The notes: a model not told the origin generated them from the letters alone. DNA of 64,000 nucleotides from Pannonibacter tanglangensis (GCF_009915685.1 NZ_JAABLP010000003.1); one strand, 5' to 3'. Numbered from the stretch's first letter, positions 17,707 through 26,789 are shown. Translations and numbers: made by a program.

Positions 17707-18708
17707 ATGAGCACCACGATGCAGCGTTGGAGTGTGGATTTGAAGTCCACCGCTTGGCGGACCTCCGGCCTTCTGGCGCCGGTGGCAGAGGCCCTGCGCG
17801 CCGGGGCGCTTGTCGGGGTTCCGACGGAGACGGTCTATGGTCTGGCCGCCGATGCAACCAACGGGCAGGCCTGCGCCGGCATTTATGCAGCCAAGGGCCG
17901 ACCAAGCTTCAACCCCCTGATTTCCCACGTGGAAAGCCTTGCAGCTGCGGAGCGTCACGGCGTCTTCGATGCCCGGGCGCGCGCCCTGGCGGCGGCCTTC
18001 TGGCCGGGGCCGCTGACGCTCGTGCTGCCGCGGCAGCAGGGCTCGGCCATTTCGGATCTGGTCACGGCGGGGCTCGACACCCTGGCGCTGCGGGTGCCCA
18101 ACGCGCCGGTGATGCGCTGGCTGGCCGAGGCCTCCGGCCGGCCGCTGGCTGCGCCGAGCGCCAACCTGTCCGGCAGGATCAGTCCGACGACGGCAGACGA
18201 CGTGGCCGCGGACCTTGGCGACCGCATCCAGCACCTGATCGATGCGGGTCCCTGCGCGATCGGCGTTGAGTCCACCATTGTCAGCCTCGCCGGCCAGCGC
18301 CCGACCCTGCTGAGGCCCGGCGGCCTGTCGCGGGAGGCCATCGTTGCCGTGCTGGGCGAGGACCTGATGACCGCGGACAGCGACGATGCAGCTCCTCTGG
18401 CGCCCGGCATGCTGACCTCGCACTATGCTCCCGGGGCGACAGTGCGGCTTGAGGCGCGCGGTGTCCTTCCGGGCGAGGCCCTGCTCGGCTTCGGACCGGT
18501 CCCGCCGGCCGATGCCGGCCTTGCGGTTGCCTGCTTCAACCTCTCCGAGAGCGGCGATCTGGCCGAGGCGGCCGCCAATCTCTTCACTGGCCTGCGCCGG
18601 CTGGACCGCAGCGGGGCCGCCTGCATCTGTGTCCAGCCCATTCCGGCCCATGGGCTCGGCGAGGCGATCAATGATCGCCTGCGCCGCGCTGCCGCCCCGC
18701 GCGGCTGA
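17707..18708 (+). CDS. L-threonylcarbamoyladenylate synthase (Sua5 type)
   Basis: Makes threonylcarbamoyl-AMP from Thr, bicarbonate and ATP for tRNA t6A modification. The YrdC domain spans about residues 20-205 (VPTETVYGLAADA, KGRPSFNPL, APSANLSG), and a C-terminal Sua5 domain follows a linker (LAPGMLTSHYAPGA). At 333 aa it is the long Sua5 rather than the short TsaC form. ATG with GAGGG 4 nt upstream; a second ATG four codons later is possible. Followed by an 800-bp gap. Confidence 0.93.
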   Translation: MSTTMQRWSVDLKSTAWRTSGLLAPVAEALRAGALVGVPTETVYGLAADATNGQACAGIYAAKGRPSFNPLISHVESLAAAERHGVFDARARALAAAFWPGPLTLVLPRQQGSAISDLVTAGLDTLALRVPNAPVMRWLAEASGRPLAAPSANLSGRISPTTADDVAADLGDRIQHLIDAGPCAIGVESTIVSLAGQRPTLLRPGGLSREAIVAVLGEDLMTADSDDAAPLAPGMLTSHYAPGATVRLEARGVLPGEALLGFGPVPPADAGLAVACFNLSESGDLAEAAANLFTGLRRLDRSGAACICVQPIPAHGLGEAINDRLRRAAAPRG

Positions 18709-19199
18709 CCTCTGCCGCCGGAGATCCGGGCCGCGCGGGAGACTGGACCCGGCAGAGGAGGCTGACGGGATTTGGACGGGCAGGCATACGCGCAGCAGTC
18801 GCATTTCCCCCGCCCCTAAACCCTGACATCGAAGTTCCAGTCCTCATGTCCGCCGCCATGGGACTGCACGGCGGGATCTTTGCAAAAATTGCGCACAGCG
18901 ATGCCTCGGCGTAACAATCGTCAGCTTCAGAACCTCTGAATATTAGAATTGGAAACGTTCAATGATGCCCCCGGTCCGGCTGGCCATGCCCGTTGCGCGC
19001 CATGACATGCTGCGCATTCCGGTAACCCTGCAGCAGGCCGGGCAAACCTCAAGATATACTCATCGTATCCGCATCTGTTCTTTAGAAATTTTCTGAAGTT
19101 TGCTTTGGATTCCGGTGTCGAGACCGTCATTTTCGACAGGTGCGCAAGGATGTTACGGTTCGGATACGCAAATTGTTAACAGGTTTGCCTGCGCAGTTA
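18709..19199. other. AT-rich intergenic region
   Basis: The 5' 130 bp are GC-rich; from about 18,880 on the composition falls to roughly 40-50% GC (for example 19,081-19,140 has 25 G/C of 60), far below the genome. Two self-palindromic GTTAAC hexamers lie 21 bp apart (19,175-19,180 and 19,196-19,201). No gene is convincing; the only frame of note (18,962-19,096, 44 aa) has no SD or family. The region probably contains promoter and regulatory DNA for the RNA described next. Confidence 0.5.
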
Positions 19200-19201
19200 A
19201 C

Positions 19202-19338
19202 GGTAATCGACTGGCTGTCACCGGCTGGAATCATTTATGCAGGGACATATCACGGGTGATGCAGCGGACCTCCCCTCGAGCATTGCGATGCTCGCACCTT
19301 GCAGCGGACTTGGCCCTCCCGGGCCAAGTCCTTTTTTC
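19202..19338 (+). ncRNA. Candidate small RNA ending in an intrinsic terminator
   Basis: Two consecutive perfect hairpins: CGAGCAT-TGCG-ATGCTCG (19,277-19,294), then a terminator stem (19,306-19,331) followed by six T. Between and before them are unpaired C-rich stretches GACCTCCCCT and, in the terminator loop, TCCC, which look like anti-Shine-Dalgarno seed motifs seen in alphaproteobacterial sRNAs. The direct repeat TGCAGCGGAC occurs at 19,260 and 19,300. The 5' end is a guess; the terminator is 600 bp past the upstream gene, so read-through termination is less likely than a separate RNA. Confidence 0.5.
19306..19338 (+). terminator. Strong orphan intrinsic terminator
   Basis: Perfect 11-bp stem GGACTTGGCCC / GGGCCAAGTCC, 4-nt loop TCCC, then TTTTTTC. 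No plus-strand gene ends within 590 bp upstream. Confidence 0.9.
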
Positions 19339-19509
19339 TCGCCGGATGCCTGGTGTCCGGGACAGATCGCCGCCCGGATTTGATGTGGCTCATTGACAGT
19401 CGATGGCTCCTTGCCGCTCACTGGCGCCGCAGCAGGCGTGCGTGCCGGTGCCTGTCCGGGTGCCTTCCACGGCGCGCCTGCCACGCGATGCCAAAGCGCC
19501 GGAGCCGAC

Positions 19510-20439
19510 TTGTCTACCCTGCTCATTTCCCATCCCTGCTTTCTGGACCACCTGACGCCTCTGGGGCACCCGGAGCGCCCTGATCGGCTGAGGGCGATCG
19601 ACCGGGTGCTCGAGCATGAGCGGTTCCAGTCGCTGGAGCGCGACATCGCGCCGATGGGCGCCATCGAGGACATCTCGCGGGCCCACCCCAACGCCTATGT
19701 CGACCGGCTTTACCGGGCCGCGCCGCAGGAAGGCCTCGTGCGCATCGATGCGGACACGACCATGTCGCCGGGCAGCTGGGAAGCCGCCCTGCGCGGGGTT
19801 GGCGGCGCCTGCCGCGCGGTGGACGAGGTGCTCACGCGCAAGGTGAGCAACGCCTTCGTCGCCTCCCGCCCGCCCGGTCACCACGCGGAACATGACCGGG
19901 CCATGGGCTTCTGCCTGTTCAACAATGTCGCCATCGCCGCGCGCTATGCGCGGGAGAAACACGGCCTTGACCGGGTCGCGATCGTCGATTTCGACGTGCA
20001 TCACGGCAACGGCACGCAGGACATCTTCTGGGCCGATCCCTCGGTGATGTATGTCTCGACGCACCAGATGCCCCTCTATCCGGGGACCGGCGCGGCCGAT
20101 GAGCGCGGCGAGGCCGACACCATCGTCAATGTTCCGCTGGCGGCGGGCGATGACGGGGCGGTGTTCCGCGAGGCGGTGGAGACGGCGGTGCTGCCGCGCC
20201 TCGATGCCTTTGCGCCGCAGCTGGTGCTGATCTCGGCCGGCTTCGATGCCCATGCCCGCGATCCGCTGGGCGGGCTCGCCCTGCTGGAGGCCGACTTCGG
20301 CTGGATCACCCGGCAGCTCATGGACGTGGCCGACCGGCACGCGCAGGGCCATGTGGTCTCCGTGCTCGAGGGGGGCTATGATCTGGAAGGACTTGCCCGT
20401 TCCGTGGCGGCCCATGTCATGACGCTGATGACGGGATAA
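19510..20439 (+). CDS. Histone deacetylase-family amidohydrolase
   Basis: 309-aa zinc-dependent deacetylase of the AcuC/class II HDAC-like family, acting on acetylated polyamines, proteins or related amides. Diagnostic stretches are HPERPDRL, RPPGHHAEHDRAMGFCLFNN (catalytic His pair), DFDVHHGNGTQDIFW (zinc-binding Asp/His) and SAGFDAHARDPLGG (zinc Asp), EGGYDLEGL. The start is TTG with GGAG 5 nt upstream, giving the usual N-terminus LLISHPCFLDH; a farther ATG would add 39 non-conserved residues. In rhizobial relatives this gene commonly precedes xseB and dxs, as here. Confidence 0.9.
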   Translation: MSTLLISHPCFLDHLTPLGHPERPDRLRAIDRVLEHERFQSLERDIAPMGAIEDISRAHPNAYVDRLYRAAPQEGLVRIDADTTMSPGSWEAALRGVGGACRAVDEVLTRKVSNAFVASRPPGHHAEHDRAMGFCLFNNVAIAARYAREKHGLDRVAIVDFDVHHGNGTQDIFWADPSVMYVSTHQMPLYPGTGAADERGEADTIVNVPLAAGDDGAVFREAVETAVLPRLDAFAPQLVLISAGFDAHARDPLGGLALLEADFGWITRQLMDVADRHAQGHVVSVLEGGYDLEGLARSVAAHVMTLMTG

Positions 20440-20536
20440 GTCGGCCGGACCGCCCCCTTGACCTTTGCGCCGGTTGCGGCGACGGTCGCCTCCCGCTATC
20501 CGATGGTCCGAACCAGCAACCTGCGTGAGTCCCGCC

Positions 20537-20788
20537 ATGACCCAGACGTCCGCCGACATCGCCACCCTCTCGTTTGAAGAGGCCCTGCGCCAGCTCGAGC
20601 ACATCGTCCAGGCGCTCGAGCAGGGCAATGTTCCGCTCGAGAAGAGCATCGAGATGTATGAACGGGGTGCCCAGCTGCGGGCCCACTGCGACAGGCTGCT
20701 GAAGCAGGCCGAGGAAAAGGTGGAGAAGATCCAGCTGGGCGGCGACGGCCGTGCGGCCGGCACCACCCCTCTTGATCCGGAAAGCTGA
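20537..20788 (+). CDS. xseB: Exodeoxyribonuclease VII small subunit
   Basis: 83-aa XseB. The conserved core LSFEEALRQLEHIVQALEQGNVPLEKSIEMYERG forms the helical hairpin that binds XseA; LL-KQAEEKVEKI closes it. ExoVII degrades single-stranded DNA in the cytoplasm. The internal ATG is chosen because it gives the normal family length; upstream in-frame codons code for an Arg-rich non-conserved tail. Lies 97 bp after the deacetylase gene. Confidence 0.93.
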   Translation: MTQTSADIATLSFEEALRQLEHIVQALEQGNVPLEKSIEMYERGAQLRAHCDRLLKQAEEKVEKIQLGGDGRAAGTTPLDPES

Positions 20789-20857
20789 ACAGGCCACGCT
20801 GCGGTCTGAAGACTTGCGTTGCCCGCAGCATCGGTCCTGGAGCCTGCCCGTCCGAGT

Positions 20858-22000
20858 ATGACGCATTTCGACGACGATCCGCGCGACCTCCTGCTCGAAC
20901 GTCTTTACCCGGCGCTGCTGGATGCGGCGCTATGGCCGGATGCCGCCCGGGAGATCGGCGCGGCGCTTGACGGCACGGCCTATCTCTTCGAGTTCGGCGC
21001 CGACGGCCGCCACACGGCGCGCTACTGCACGCCCGAGGCAGCCCGCCCCCTGATTGAGATGATGAGCGCGATCCAGACGGCCGGCGGTCGCAACATGCTC
21101 AGCTTCCTGCTTGCCGAGGCCGAGCTGATGGCGCCCTACTGCAAGCAGCAGCTGAGCGCCGAGGACACGGCCGCGCTGCACCTCGAGCTTGCACCGGGAC
21201 TGGTCCAGGCTCATGGCCTGCTTGCCCGCGTCTACCAGTCGGACGCAGCTTCGGCGGTGTTCCTGCTGCTGTCGCACCCGGACGGTCCAGGGCTGTCGCC
21301 GGCGAACTTCCCCTTCACGCGCCGCCTGATCCGCACGCTCAACCAGGCGCTCGGCTTTGCGGCCTTGCACCGGCAGCAGGGACAGGAACTGCTCAGGCAG
21401 CGCATGCTCGTCCGCCACGAAGGCACCAGCGCCATCCTCGTCGACGTCAACCGGCGCGTCGTCGCCACGACCCCGGGCGGCATCGATGCCCTGTCGGCCG
21501 CTGATCTGTTCGACACGCGCACCGGCCGGCTGCAGATCCTCCCGAAAACAGCGGACGACCTGCTGGCGGACCTGATCGACGAGGCCCGGGCCGGCTGGGC
21601 GCAGACGGACCAGGGCACCGGCCCGGTGTCACGTCAGCGTGACACAATCCACATCCGCAGCGACGGCAACCTGTGCCGTTTCGTGCTGCGGACGGTGTGG
21701 CCCACGACACCCCCGATCCGCGAGGGAACCCACGGTCACGTTCTTGTGACCTTGCGGGAGCCAGGCCCCATTGCCCGTGACGCGAGAGATGCCCTGCAGG
21801 GCACCTATGGATTGTCCCGCAGCGAGGCCCGCCTTGCCTATTACCTCGCCATGACAGGTTCTCTGGGCGAAACCCTTGAAACACTTGGCATTACACGCAA
21901 CACCGGCAAGACACATCTTCGTCGCATCTACGAGAAGACCGGCGTCACATCACAGATCGAACTGTGCAAGCTGGTCGCGAAGCTCTCGGCGCTCTACTGA
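20858..22000 (+). CDS. LuxR-type helix-turn-helix regulator
   Basis: 380-aa DNA-binding protein with a C-terminal GerE/LuxR-type HTH (LSRSEARLAYYLAMTGSLGETLETLGITRNTGKTHLRRIYEKTGV, written here in part as LSRSEARLAYYL and KTHLRRIYEKTG). The N-terminal 300 residues contain no recognised autoinducer, PAS or receiver signature, only mixed alpha/beta segments, so the signal is unknown. ATG 20858 chosen; a TTG 13 codons upstream is possible. It interrupts the otherwise expected xseB-dxs adjacency. HTH regulators of this design often act on metabolic or envelope genes. Confidence 0.8.
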   Translation: MTHFDDDPRDLLLERLYPALLDAALWPDAAREIGAALDGTAYLFEFGADGRHTARYCTPEAARPLIEMMSAIQTAGGRNMLSFLLAEAELMAPYCKQQLSAEDTAALHLELAPGLVQAHGLLARVYQSDAASAVFLLLSHPDGPGLSPANFPFTRRLIRTLNQALGFAALHRQQGQELLRQRMLVRHEGTSAILVDVNRRVVATTPGGIDALSAADLFDTRTGRLQILPKTADDLLADLIDEARAGWAQTDQGTGPVSRQRDTIHIRSDGNLCRFVLRTVWPTTPPIREGTHGHVLVTLREPGPIARDARDALQGTYGLSRSEARLAYYLAMTGSLGETLETLGITRNTGKTHLRRIYEKTGVTSQIELCKLVAKLSALY

Positions 22001-22347
22001 CATGCCCAAAAATACGGGTTGCAGACCTGAGGGAACTGCGTAAGGATGAATACGTAATCGGTTGCGTCGTGACAAAAAAATGGGGCCGCGCGAAGCACGA
22101 CCCCAGTTATCACTGTGCACGTGGCCCCATCGACCACGCCAAATCATTATGACATTTTTTACTCAGCCGCATCACCCAATCGGGTGACATGATGATCGAG
22201 CGTGCAATCCTTTCAATCAATGCGCGAGTGACGCTGCTGCGGACGTTTGAAAATCTCCGGTCGCCGCACTAAGTGCAGCATTTGCACCCCGAACGCCCTT
22301 CGTGTAAGCCTCGGGCTCTGTCTGCGCCCATTGGAGTGGTTCTCAGC
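22001..22347. other. 347-bp intergenic between the LuxR-type gene and dxs
   Basis: Carries an AT-rich part, a minus-strand terminator-like structure (22,074-22,129), a short hairpin TCACCC-AATC-GGGTGA (22,172-22,187) and, at the 3' end, the dxs ribosome-binding site (GGAGTGG). No protein gene is supported. Confidence 0.6.
22074..22170 (-). ncRNA. Candidate minus-strand small RNA with terminator
   Basis: Read on the minus strand, an 8-bp perfect stem ATGGGGCC / GGCCCCAT (inside 22,080-22,130) encloses smaller pairings (GCAC/GTGC, CAGT/ACTG) and is followed by seven T. A CATAAT hexamer lies about 20 nt 5' of the stem region on that strand. No minus-strand gene exists to the right for 7.5 kb, so the terminator most likely ends a short independent RNA or stops antisense transcription from dxs. 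Promoter and 5' end are guesses. Confidence 0.4.
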
Positions 22348-24267
22348 GTGACCGTGAAGCCGCATACCCCCCTGCTCGATCTGGTGACCGATCTGTCCGT
22401 GCTGCGTTCCCTGCCGGAGGCCGACCTGCCTCAGCTCGCCGAGGAGCTGCGCGCGGAAACGATCGACGCCGTGTCGCAGACCGGCGGACACCTGGGCGCG
22501 GGCCTTGGCGTCGTCGAACTGACCGTGGCGCTCCACTACGTCTTCAGCACGCCGGATGACCGGCTCATCTGGGATGTCGGTCACCAGTGCTATCCGCACA
22601 AGATCCTCACCGGGCGCCGTGACCGGATCCGCACGCTCCGCCAGCCGGCGGGCCTGTCCGGCTTTACCAAGCGCAGCGAAAGCGAATTCGACCCCTTCGG
22701 CGCCGCCCATTCCTCCACCTCGATCTCCGCCGGCCTCGGCATGGCCGTCGCGCGGGATCTGGACGGGCGCCGGAACAACGTCATCGCGGTCATCGGCGAT
22801 GGCGCGATGTCGGCCGGCATGGCCTATGAGGCGATGAACAACGCCGGCTCGATGAATTCGCGCCTGATTGTCATCCTGAACGACAACGACATGTCGATCG
22901 CGCCGCCGGTCGGGGCAATGTCGGCCTATCTGGCCAAGCTCGTGTCCGGGCCGACCTACAAGTCGCTGCGGGATGCAGCCAAGCACATTGCCCGGGCCCT
23001 GCCGCGGCCGCTGCAGGAGAAGGCCGCCCGCGCCGAGGAGTATGCCCGGGGGTTCTGGACCGGCGGAACGCTGTTCGAGGAGCTCGGCTTCTACTACGTG
23101 GGGCCCGTCGACGGACACAATCTCGAGCACCTGCTGCCGGTGCTCAAGAACGTCCGTGACACCCATCAGGGTCCGGTCCTGATCCATGTGGTCACCCAGA
23201 AGGGCAAGGGCTACGCGCCGGCCGAAGGGGCCAAGGACAAGTATCACGGCGTCGCCAAGTTCGATGTCATCACCGGCAAGCAGGCCAAGCCCAAGGCCAA
23301 TGCACCGAGCTATACCTCGGTCTTTGCCCAGACGCTGATCCAGGAGGCCGAACGGGACGAGAAGATCGTGGCCGTCACCGCCGCCATGCCCGAAGGCACC
23401 GGCCTTGACCTGATGCAGCAGGTCCTGCCGGCCCGCGTGTTCGACGTCGGCATCGCCGAGCAGCACGCCGTGACCTTTGCCGCCGGCCTTGCCAGCGAGG
23501 GATACAAGCCCTTCTGCGCGATCTATTCGACCTTCCTGCAGCGTGGCTATGACCAGGTGGTGCATGACGTTGCCATCCAGGGATTGCCGGTCCGCTTCCC
23601 GATCGACCGCGCGGGGCTTGTCGGGGCCGATGGCCCGACCCATGCCGGCTCCTTCGATACGGCCTTCCTCGCCTGCCTGCCGGGCTTCGTGGTGATGGCG
23701 GCAGCCGACGAGGCCGAGCTGCGGCACATGGTTGCAACGGCGGCCGCCTATGACGAGGGCCCGATCTCGTTACGCTACCCGCGTGGTGAAGGTGTCGGCA
23801 TCGAGCTGCCCGAACGCGGCCAGGTGCTGGAGATCGGCCGCGGTGTCGTGCGCAAGGAAGGCACCAAGATCGCGCTGCTGTCCTTCGGCACGCGACTGGC
23901 GGAATGCCTGAAGGCGGCGGACGAGCTGGAGGCCGCCGGCCTGTCCACCACCGTCGCCGACGCGCGCTTTGCCAAGCCGCTCGACATGGACCTGATCGCC
24001 CGGCTCGCACGCGAGCACGAGGTCCTGGTGATGGTCGAGGAAGGCTCGATCGGTGGCTTCGGCAGCCACGTCCTGACGGCGCTCGCCGACACCGGGGCCC
24101 TGGATCGCGGCCTCAAGGTGCGCTGCATGCGCCTGCCGGACCGCTATCAGGACCAGGACCGGCCCGAACAGATGTACAAGGACGCCGGGCTCAGCGTGGA
24201 CGGCATCCTGAAGACCGTGTTCGAGGCGCTCGGCCGCGACGTCAGCACCATCGTGCGCAGCGCCTGA
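22348..24267 (+). CDS. dxs: 1-deoxy-D-xylulose-5-phosphate synthase
   Basis: First enzyme of the MEP isoprenoid pathway: condenses pyruvate and glyceraldehyde-3-P with thiamine diphosphate. 639 aa, the family norm. The ThDP pocket GDGAMSAGMAYEAMNNAG and ND-ND stretch are present, as are DVGIAEQHAVTFAAGLA with the catalytic Glu and SIGGFGSH in the C-terminal domain. The GTG start has GGAGTGG 8 nt upstream; the longer open frame upstream has no SD. Confidence 0.97.
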   Translation: MTVKPHTPLLDLVTDLSVLRSLPEADLPQLAEELRAETIDAVSQTGGHLGAGLGVVELTVALHYVFSTPDDRLIWDVGHQCYPHKILTGRRDRIRTLRQPAGLSGFTKRSESEFDPFGAAHSSTSISAGLGMAVARDLDGRRNNVIAVIGDGAMSAGMAYEAMNNAGSMNSRLIVILNDNDMSIAPPVGAMSAYLAKLVSGPTYKSLRDAAKHIARALPRPLQEKAARAEEYARGFWTGGTLFEELGFYYVGPVDGHNLEHLLPVLKNVRDTHQGPVLIHVVTQKGKGYAPAEGAKDKYHGVAKFDVITGKQAKPKANAPSYTSVFAQTLIQEAERDEKIVAVTAAMPEGTGLDLMQQVLPARVFDVGIAEQHAVTFAAGLASEGYKPFCAIYSTFLQRGYDQVVHDVAIQGLPVRFPIDRAGLVGADGPTHAGSFDTAFLACLPGFVVMAAADEAELRHMVATAAAYDEGPISLRYPRGEGVGIELPERGQVLEIGRGVVRKEGTKIALLSFGTRLAECLKAADELEAAGLSTTVADARFAKPLDMDLIARLAREHEVLVMVEEGSIGGFGSHVLTALADTGALDRGLKVRCMRLPDRYQDQDRPEQMYKDAGLSVDGILKTVFEALGRDVSTIVRSA

Positions 24268-24415
24268 CACGGCAGATCCGGATGACAAGGCCTGCGGCGG
24301 GCGCTTGACGCCTCGCTGCAGCTCCGTCATGCAGGACTTGCGACACTCTTGCGGCCCCTCGCGACCGAGGGAAATGACCGCCGCCACCGTCCTGCCGCGC
24401 GGCTCGGAAACAGAC

Positions 24416-25687
24416 ATGTTCAAGGCTCTTGCTTCGATCTCGGCGCTGCTGGCGTCGGTTGGACTGCTGCTTGTCGGCCACGGGCTGCAGGGCACCCTGC
24501 TGCCACTGGCGGCGCAGGAGGCTCGGTTCTCGGACCTCGCCATCGGCCTGATTTCGTCCGGCTATTTCGTCGGCATGGTCGCAGGCTGTCTCGCCGGCCC
24601 CTTCATCATCCGGCGCGCGGGTCATGTGCGGGCCTTTGCGGCGCTGATTTCCTTCATGTCCGCCGTTGTCCTGCTGCATCCGGTCCTGGTGGATCCGGTG
24701 TCGTGGTTCCTGATCCGTGTCGTTTCGGGCTTCTGCCTCGCCGGCTTCTACATGATCGTCGAGAGCTGGCTGAACGAGGCGGCGGACAACCGCAACCGCG
24801 GCATGATCATGTCGTTCTACATCGTGGTGCTCTATGCCTCGATGATGGTCGGTCAGGTCTCCATCTCGCTGTTCGGGATCGACAGCTTCCTGCCCTTCAT
24901 CGTGGCGTCGATCATGGTGAGCCTGTCGGTCATTCCGGTTTCGCTCACCACCTCGACGCAGCCGGCGCCGATCACGATCGTGCGCTTCCGGCCGGTGAAA
25001 CTCTACCAGACGTCGCCGGCCGCCTTCGTCGGCTGTTTCCTTGTCGGCCTGGCGAGCAGCGCCATCTGGACGATGGCTCCGATCTACGGCACGCAGATCG
25101 GCTTCTCGACGAACGAGGCGGCCTATTACACGGCCGCCTTCATCGGCGGAGGCGTGCTGGGCCAGTGGCCCTTCGGGCGATTGTCCGACCGGATGGACCG
25201 GCGACATGTGCTGCTCGGCCTCGCCTTAGCAACGCTGGTCATCGCCGCCGTGATCGCGCTCTGGGAGCCAAGGTCTGCGCTCGTCGCCACGCTCTGCGCC
25301 GTGGCCATCGGCGCCGTGCTGCAGCCGGCCTACTCGGTGGCTGTGGCCCATGCCTTCGACCACGCCCGCTCGGAGGACTATGTCGAGACCTCCTCGGGAC
25401 TGCTCCTGTCCTACGGCATCGGGTCGATCATCGGCCCGACGGGAGCCTCGCTGGCCATGCAGGCGACAGGCCCCTCCGGGCTCTACATGACCGTTGCGGC
25501 CGTGCAGGTCCTGACCATCGCCTTTGTCATGACCCGTCTTGCTGCGCGCGCGACGCCCTCTCCCGATCACAAGCGTGACTTCGGTCCGGATGCGACGGCA
25601 CCGGTCGGCGCGGTGATCTCGCCCGACGCAACGGTGCGGGAGGCGCGGCAGACGGCTCGCCCCGGCGGCGAGGCCGGCCTCGCCTGA
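24416..25687 (+). CDS. MFS transporter (YcaD-like)
   Basis: 423-aa major facilitator with about 12 membrane segments. The N-terminal half starts with LLASVGLLLVGHGLQGTLLPLAA, carries the loop GRLSDRMDRR in the second half (motif A-like) and a C-terminal tail that is hydrophilic. The family context resembles YcaD-type MFS proteins of unknown substrate. An ATG at 24,374 with a too-close SD is possible, but the start at 24,416 places the first membrane segment near the N-terminus. Located 148 bp after dxs, probably a separate unit. Confidence 0.82.
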   Translation: MFKALASISALLASVGLLLVGHGLQGTLLPLAAQEARFSDLAIGLISSGYFVGMVAGCLAGPFIIRRAGHVRAFAALISFMSAVVLLHPVLVDPVSWFLIRVVSGFCLAGFYMIVESWLNEAADNRNRGMIMSFYIVVLYASMMVGQVSISLFGIDSFLPFIVASIMVSLSVIPVSLTTSTQPAPITIVRFRPVKLYQTSPAAFVGCFLVGLASSAIWTMAPIYGTQIGFSTNEAAYYTAAFIGGGVLGQWPFGRLSDRMDRRHVLLGLALATLVIAAVIALWEPRSALVATLCAVAIGAVLQPAYSVAVAHAFDHARSEDYVETSSGLLLSYGIGSIIGPTGASLAMQATGPSGLYMTVAAVQVLTIAFVMTRLAARATPSPDHKRDFGPDATAPVGAVISPDATVREARQTARPGGEAGLA

Positions 25688-25760
25688 CGGGCCGGAACCG
25701 CTCCCGGCCTGCGTCAAGTTTTCACTCGCCTTGCGCCCGCCGCTCCACCATATTGCGCCC

Positions 25761-26150
25761 ATGTCACAGACCCGATCCGTGCTGAGCAGGCTTCGCGGCG
25801 AACGTCTCCCGTTCGTCGTGCTTGGCGTGCTGGCGCTGGTCGCCCGTCTGCTCCTTCTTTCCGTTGGCCTGTCCGGATCGATCGGCCTTGCCGAGGCTGC
25901 CCCCCCTGGCACGGTGATCTGTACGGCGGCAGGGTCTGCCGGCGAGCCCGCGCGCGGCCACGACCCGTTGCATTGCGCCTGTGGTCCGGCCTGTCTGCAC
26001 AAGGCGCCGGTCTCGCTGAGCGGTTCCCTCGCCCCCGTGCTCCCCGGCCCGTGGCTCATTGAGGAGCCGGGCGACGCCGCGACCGCGGACCTGGATCTGC
26101 CCGGCCGGGCCGTGACGGCGCGCCTCAGCCGCGGCCCGCCCGTTGCCTGA
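25761..26150 (+). CDS. DUF2946-like small membrane protein of the copper cluster
   Basis: 129-aa protein with one membrane or signal segment (about residues 15-45) followed by a periplasmic part containing a Cys-rich motif HCACGPACLHK. Similar short Cys/His proteins (DUF2946-like) often precede copper chaperone genes. Immediately followed by the PCuAC gene (75 bp). The Cys cluster suggests metal binding, but this assignment is by context and composition, not a strong family match. Confidence 0.55.
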   Translation: MSQTRSVLSRLRGERLPFVVLGVLALVARLLLLSVGLSGSIGLAEAAPPGTVICTAAGSAGEPARGHDPLHCACGPACLHKAPVSLSGSLAPVLPGPWLIEEPGDAATADLDLPGRAVTARLSRGPPVA

Positions 26151-26225
26151 GACCAGCTGTCGCTTCCAGACCACGTCCGGCGCCCCTTCGGGCCTGCCAT
26201 TTCCTTTCCGTTTCAGGACAAGACC

Positions 26226-26789
26226 ATGACATTTGCGAAGACCCTTCTTTCGGCCGCCCTGCTGTCGGCCACCGTACTGACCGGCGCTGCACTCCCGGCA
26301 CTTGCCGGCGAGGCAACCGTTGGCGACATCACCGTCCGCGACGCCTGGACCCGGGCAACCCCGCCGAACGCCATGGCCGGCGGCGGTTTCCTCGTGATCA
26401 CCAACAAGGGCAGCACCGACGACAAGCTGGTGGCCGCCAGCGCTCCCGTGACGGAGCGGACCGAACTGCACGAGATGGCCGTCATCGACGGCGTGATGAA
26501 GATGCGCGAGATGGAGAGCGGCATTCCGGTGCCCGCCGGCGCGACCGTCGAACTGAAGCCGGGCGGGCTGCACGTGATGTTCATGGACATCAAGCAGCCG
26601 CTCAAGGAAGGCGAGACCCTGCCGGTGACGCTGACCTTCGAGAAGGCCGGCACGGTGACTGTCGAGATGCCGATTGCCAAGATCGGCGCCAAGGAAATGA
26701 GCCATGACGGACACGGGGGCCATGGTGCCCACGGGGGTCATGGCGGTCATGGCCAGCAGGGCCATGGCACGACGAAGCCCACAAACTGA
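26226..26789 (+). CDS. PCu(A)C periplasmic copper chaperone
   Basis: 187-aa exported Cu(I) carrier. Signal peptide to about residue 27 (PALA-G). The copper-binding pattern of the family is visible: HEM near residue 79 and, further on, LHVMFM. After the conserved beta-barrel the C-terminus is a His/Gly-rich tail (GHGGHGAHGGHGGHG), a probable extra copper-sequestering appendage. It delivers Cu to the SCO protein or cytochrome oxidase CuA. The gene downstream starts 10 bp after its stop, so the two are co-expressed. Confidence 0.93.
   Translation: MTFAKTLLSAALLSATVLTGAALPALAGEATVGDITVRDAWTRATPPNAMAGGGFLVITNKGSTDDKLVAASAPVTERTELHEMAVIDGVMKMREMESGIPVPAGATVELKPGGLHVMFMDIKQPLKEGETLPVTLTFEKAGTVTVEMPIAKIGAKEMSHDGHGGHGAHGGHGGHGQQGHGTTKPTN

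Noticed and set aside
15884..17710. Long plus-strand frame over the acyl-CoA dehydrogenase.
   Set aside because: Antisense shadow of a well-supported gene; no SD or domain.
18962..19096. 44-codon frame in the AT-rich intergenic.
   Set aside because: Only a weak GGAA lies before the start, no recognisable protein features, and the region looks regulatory.
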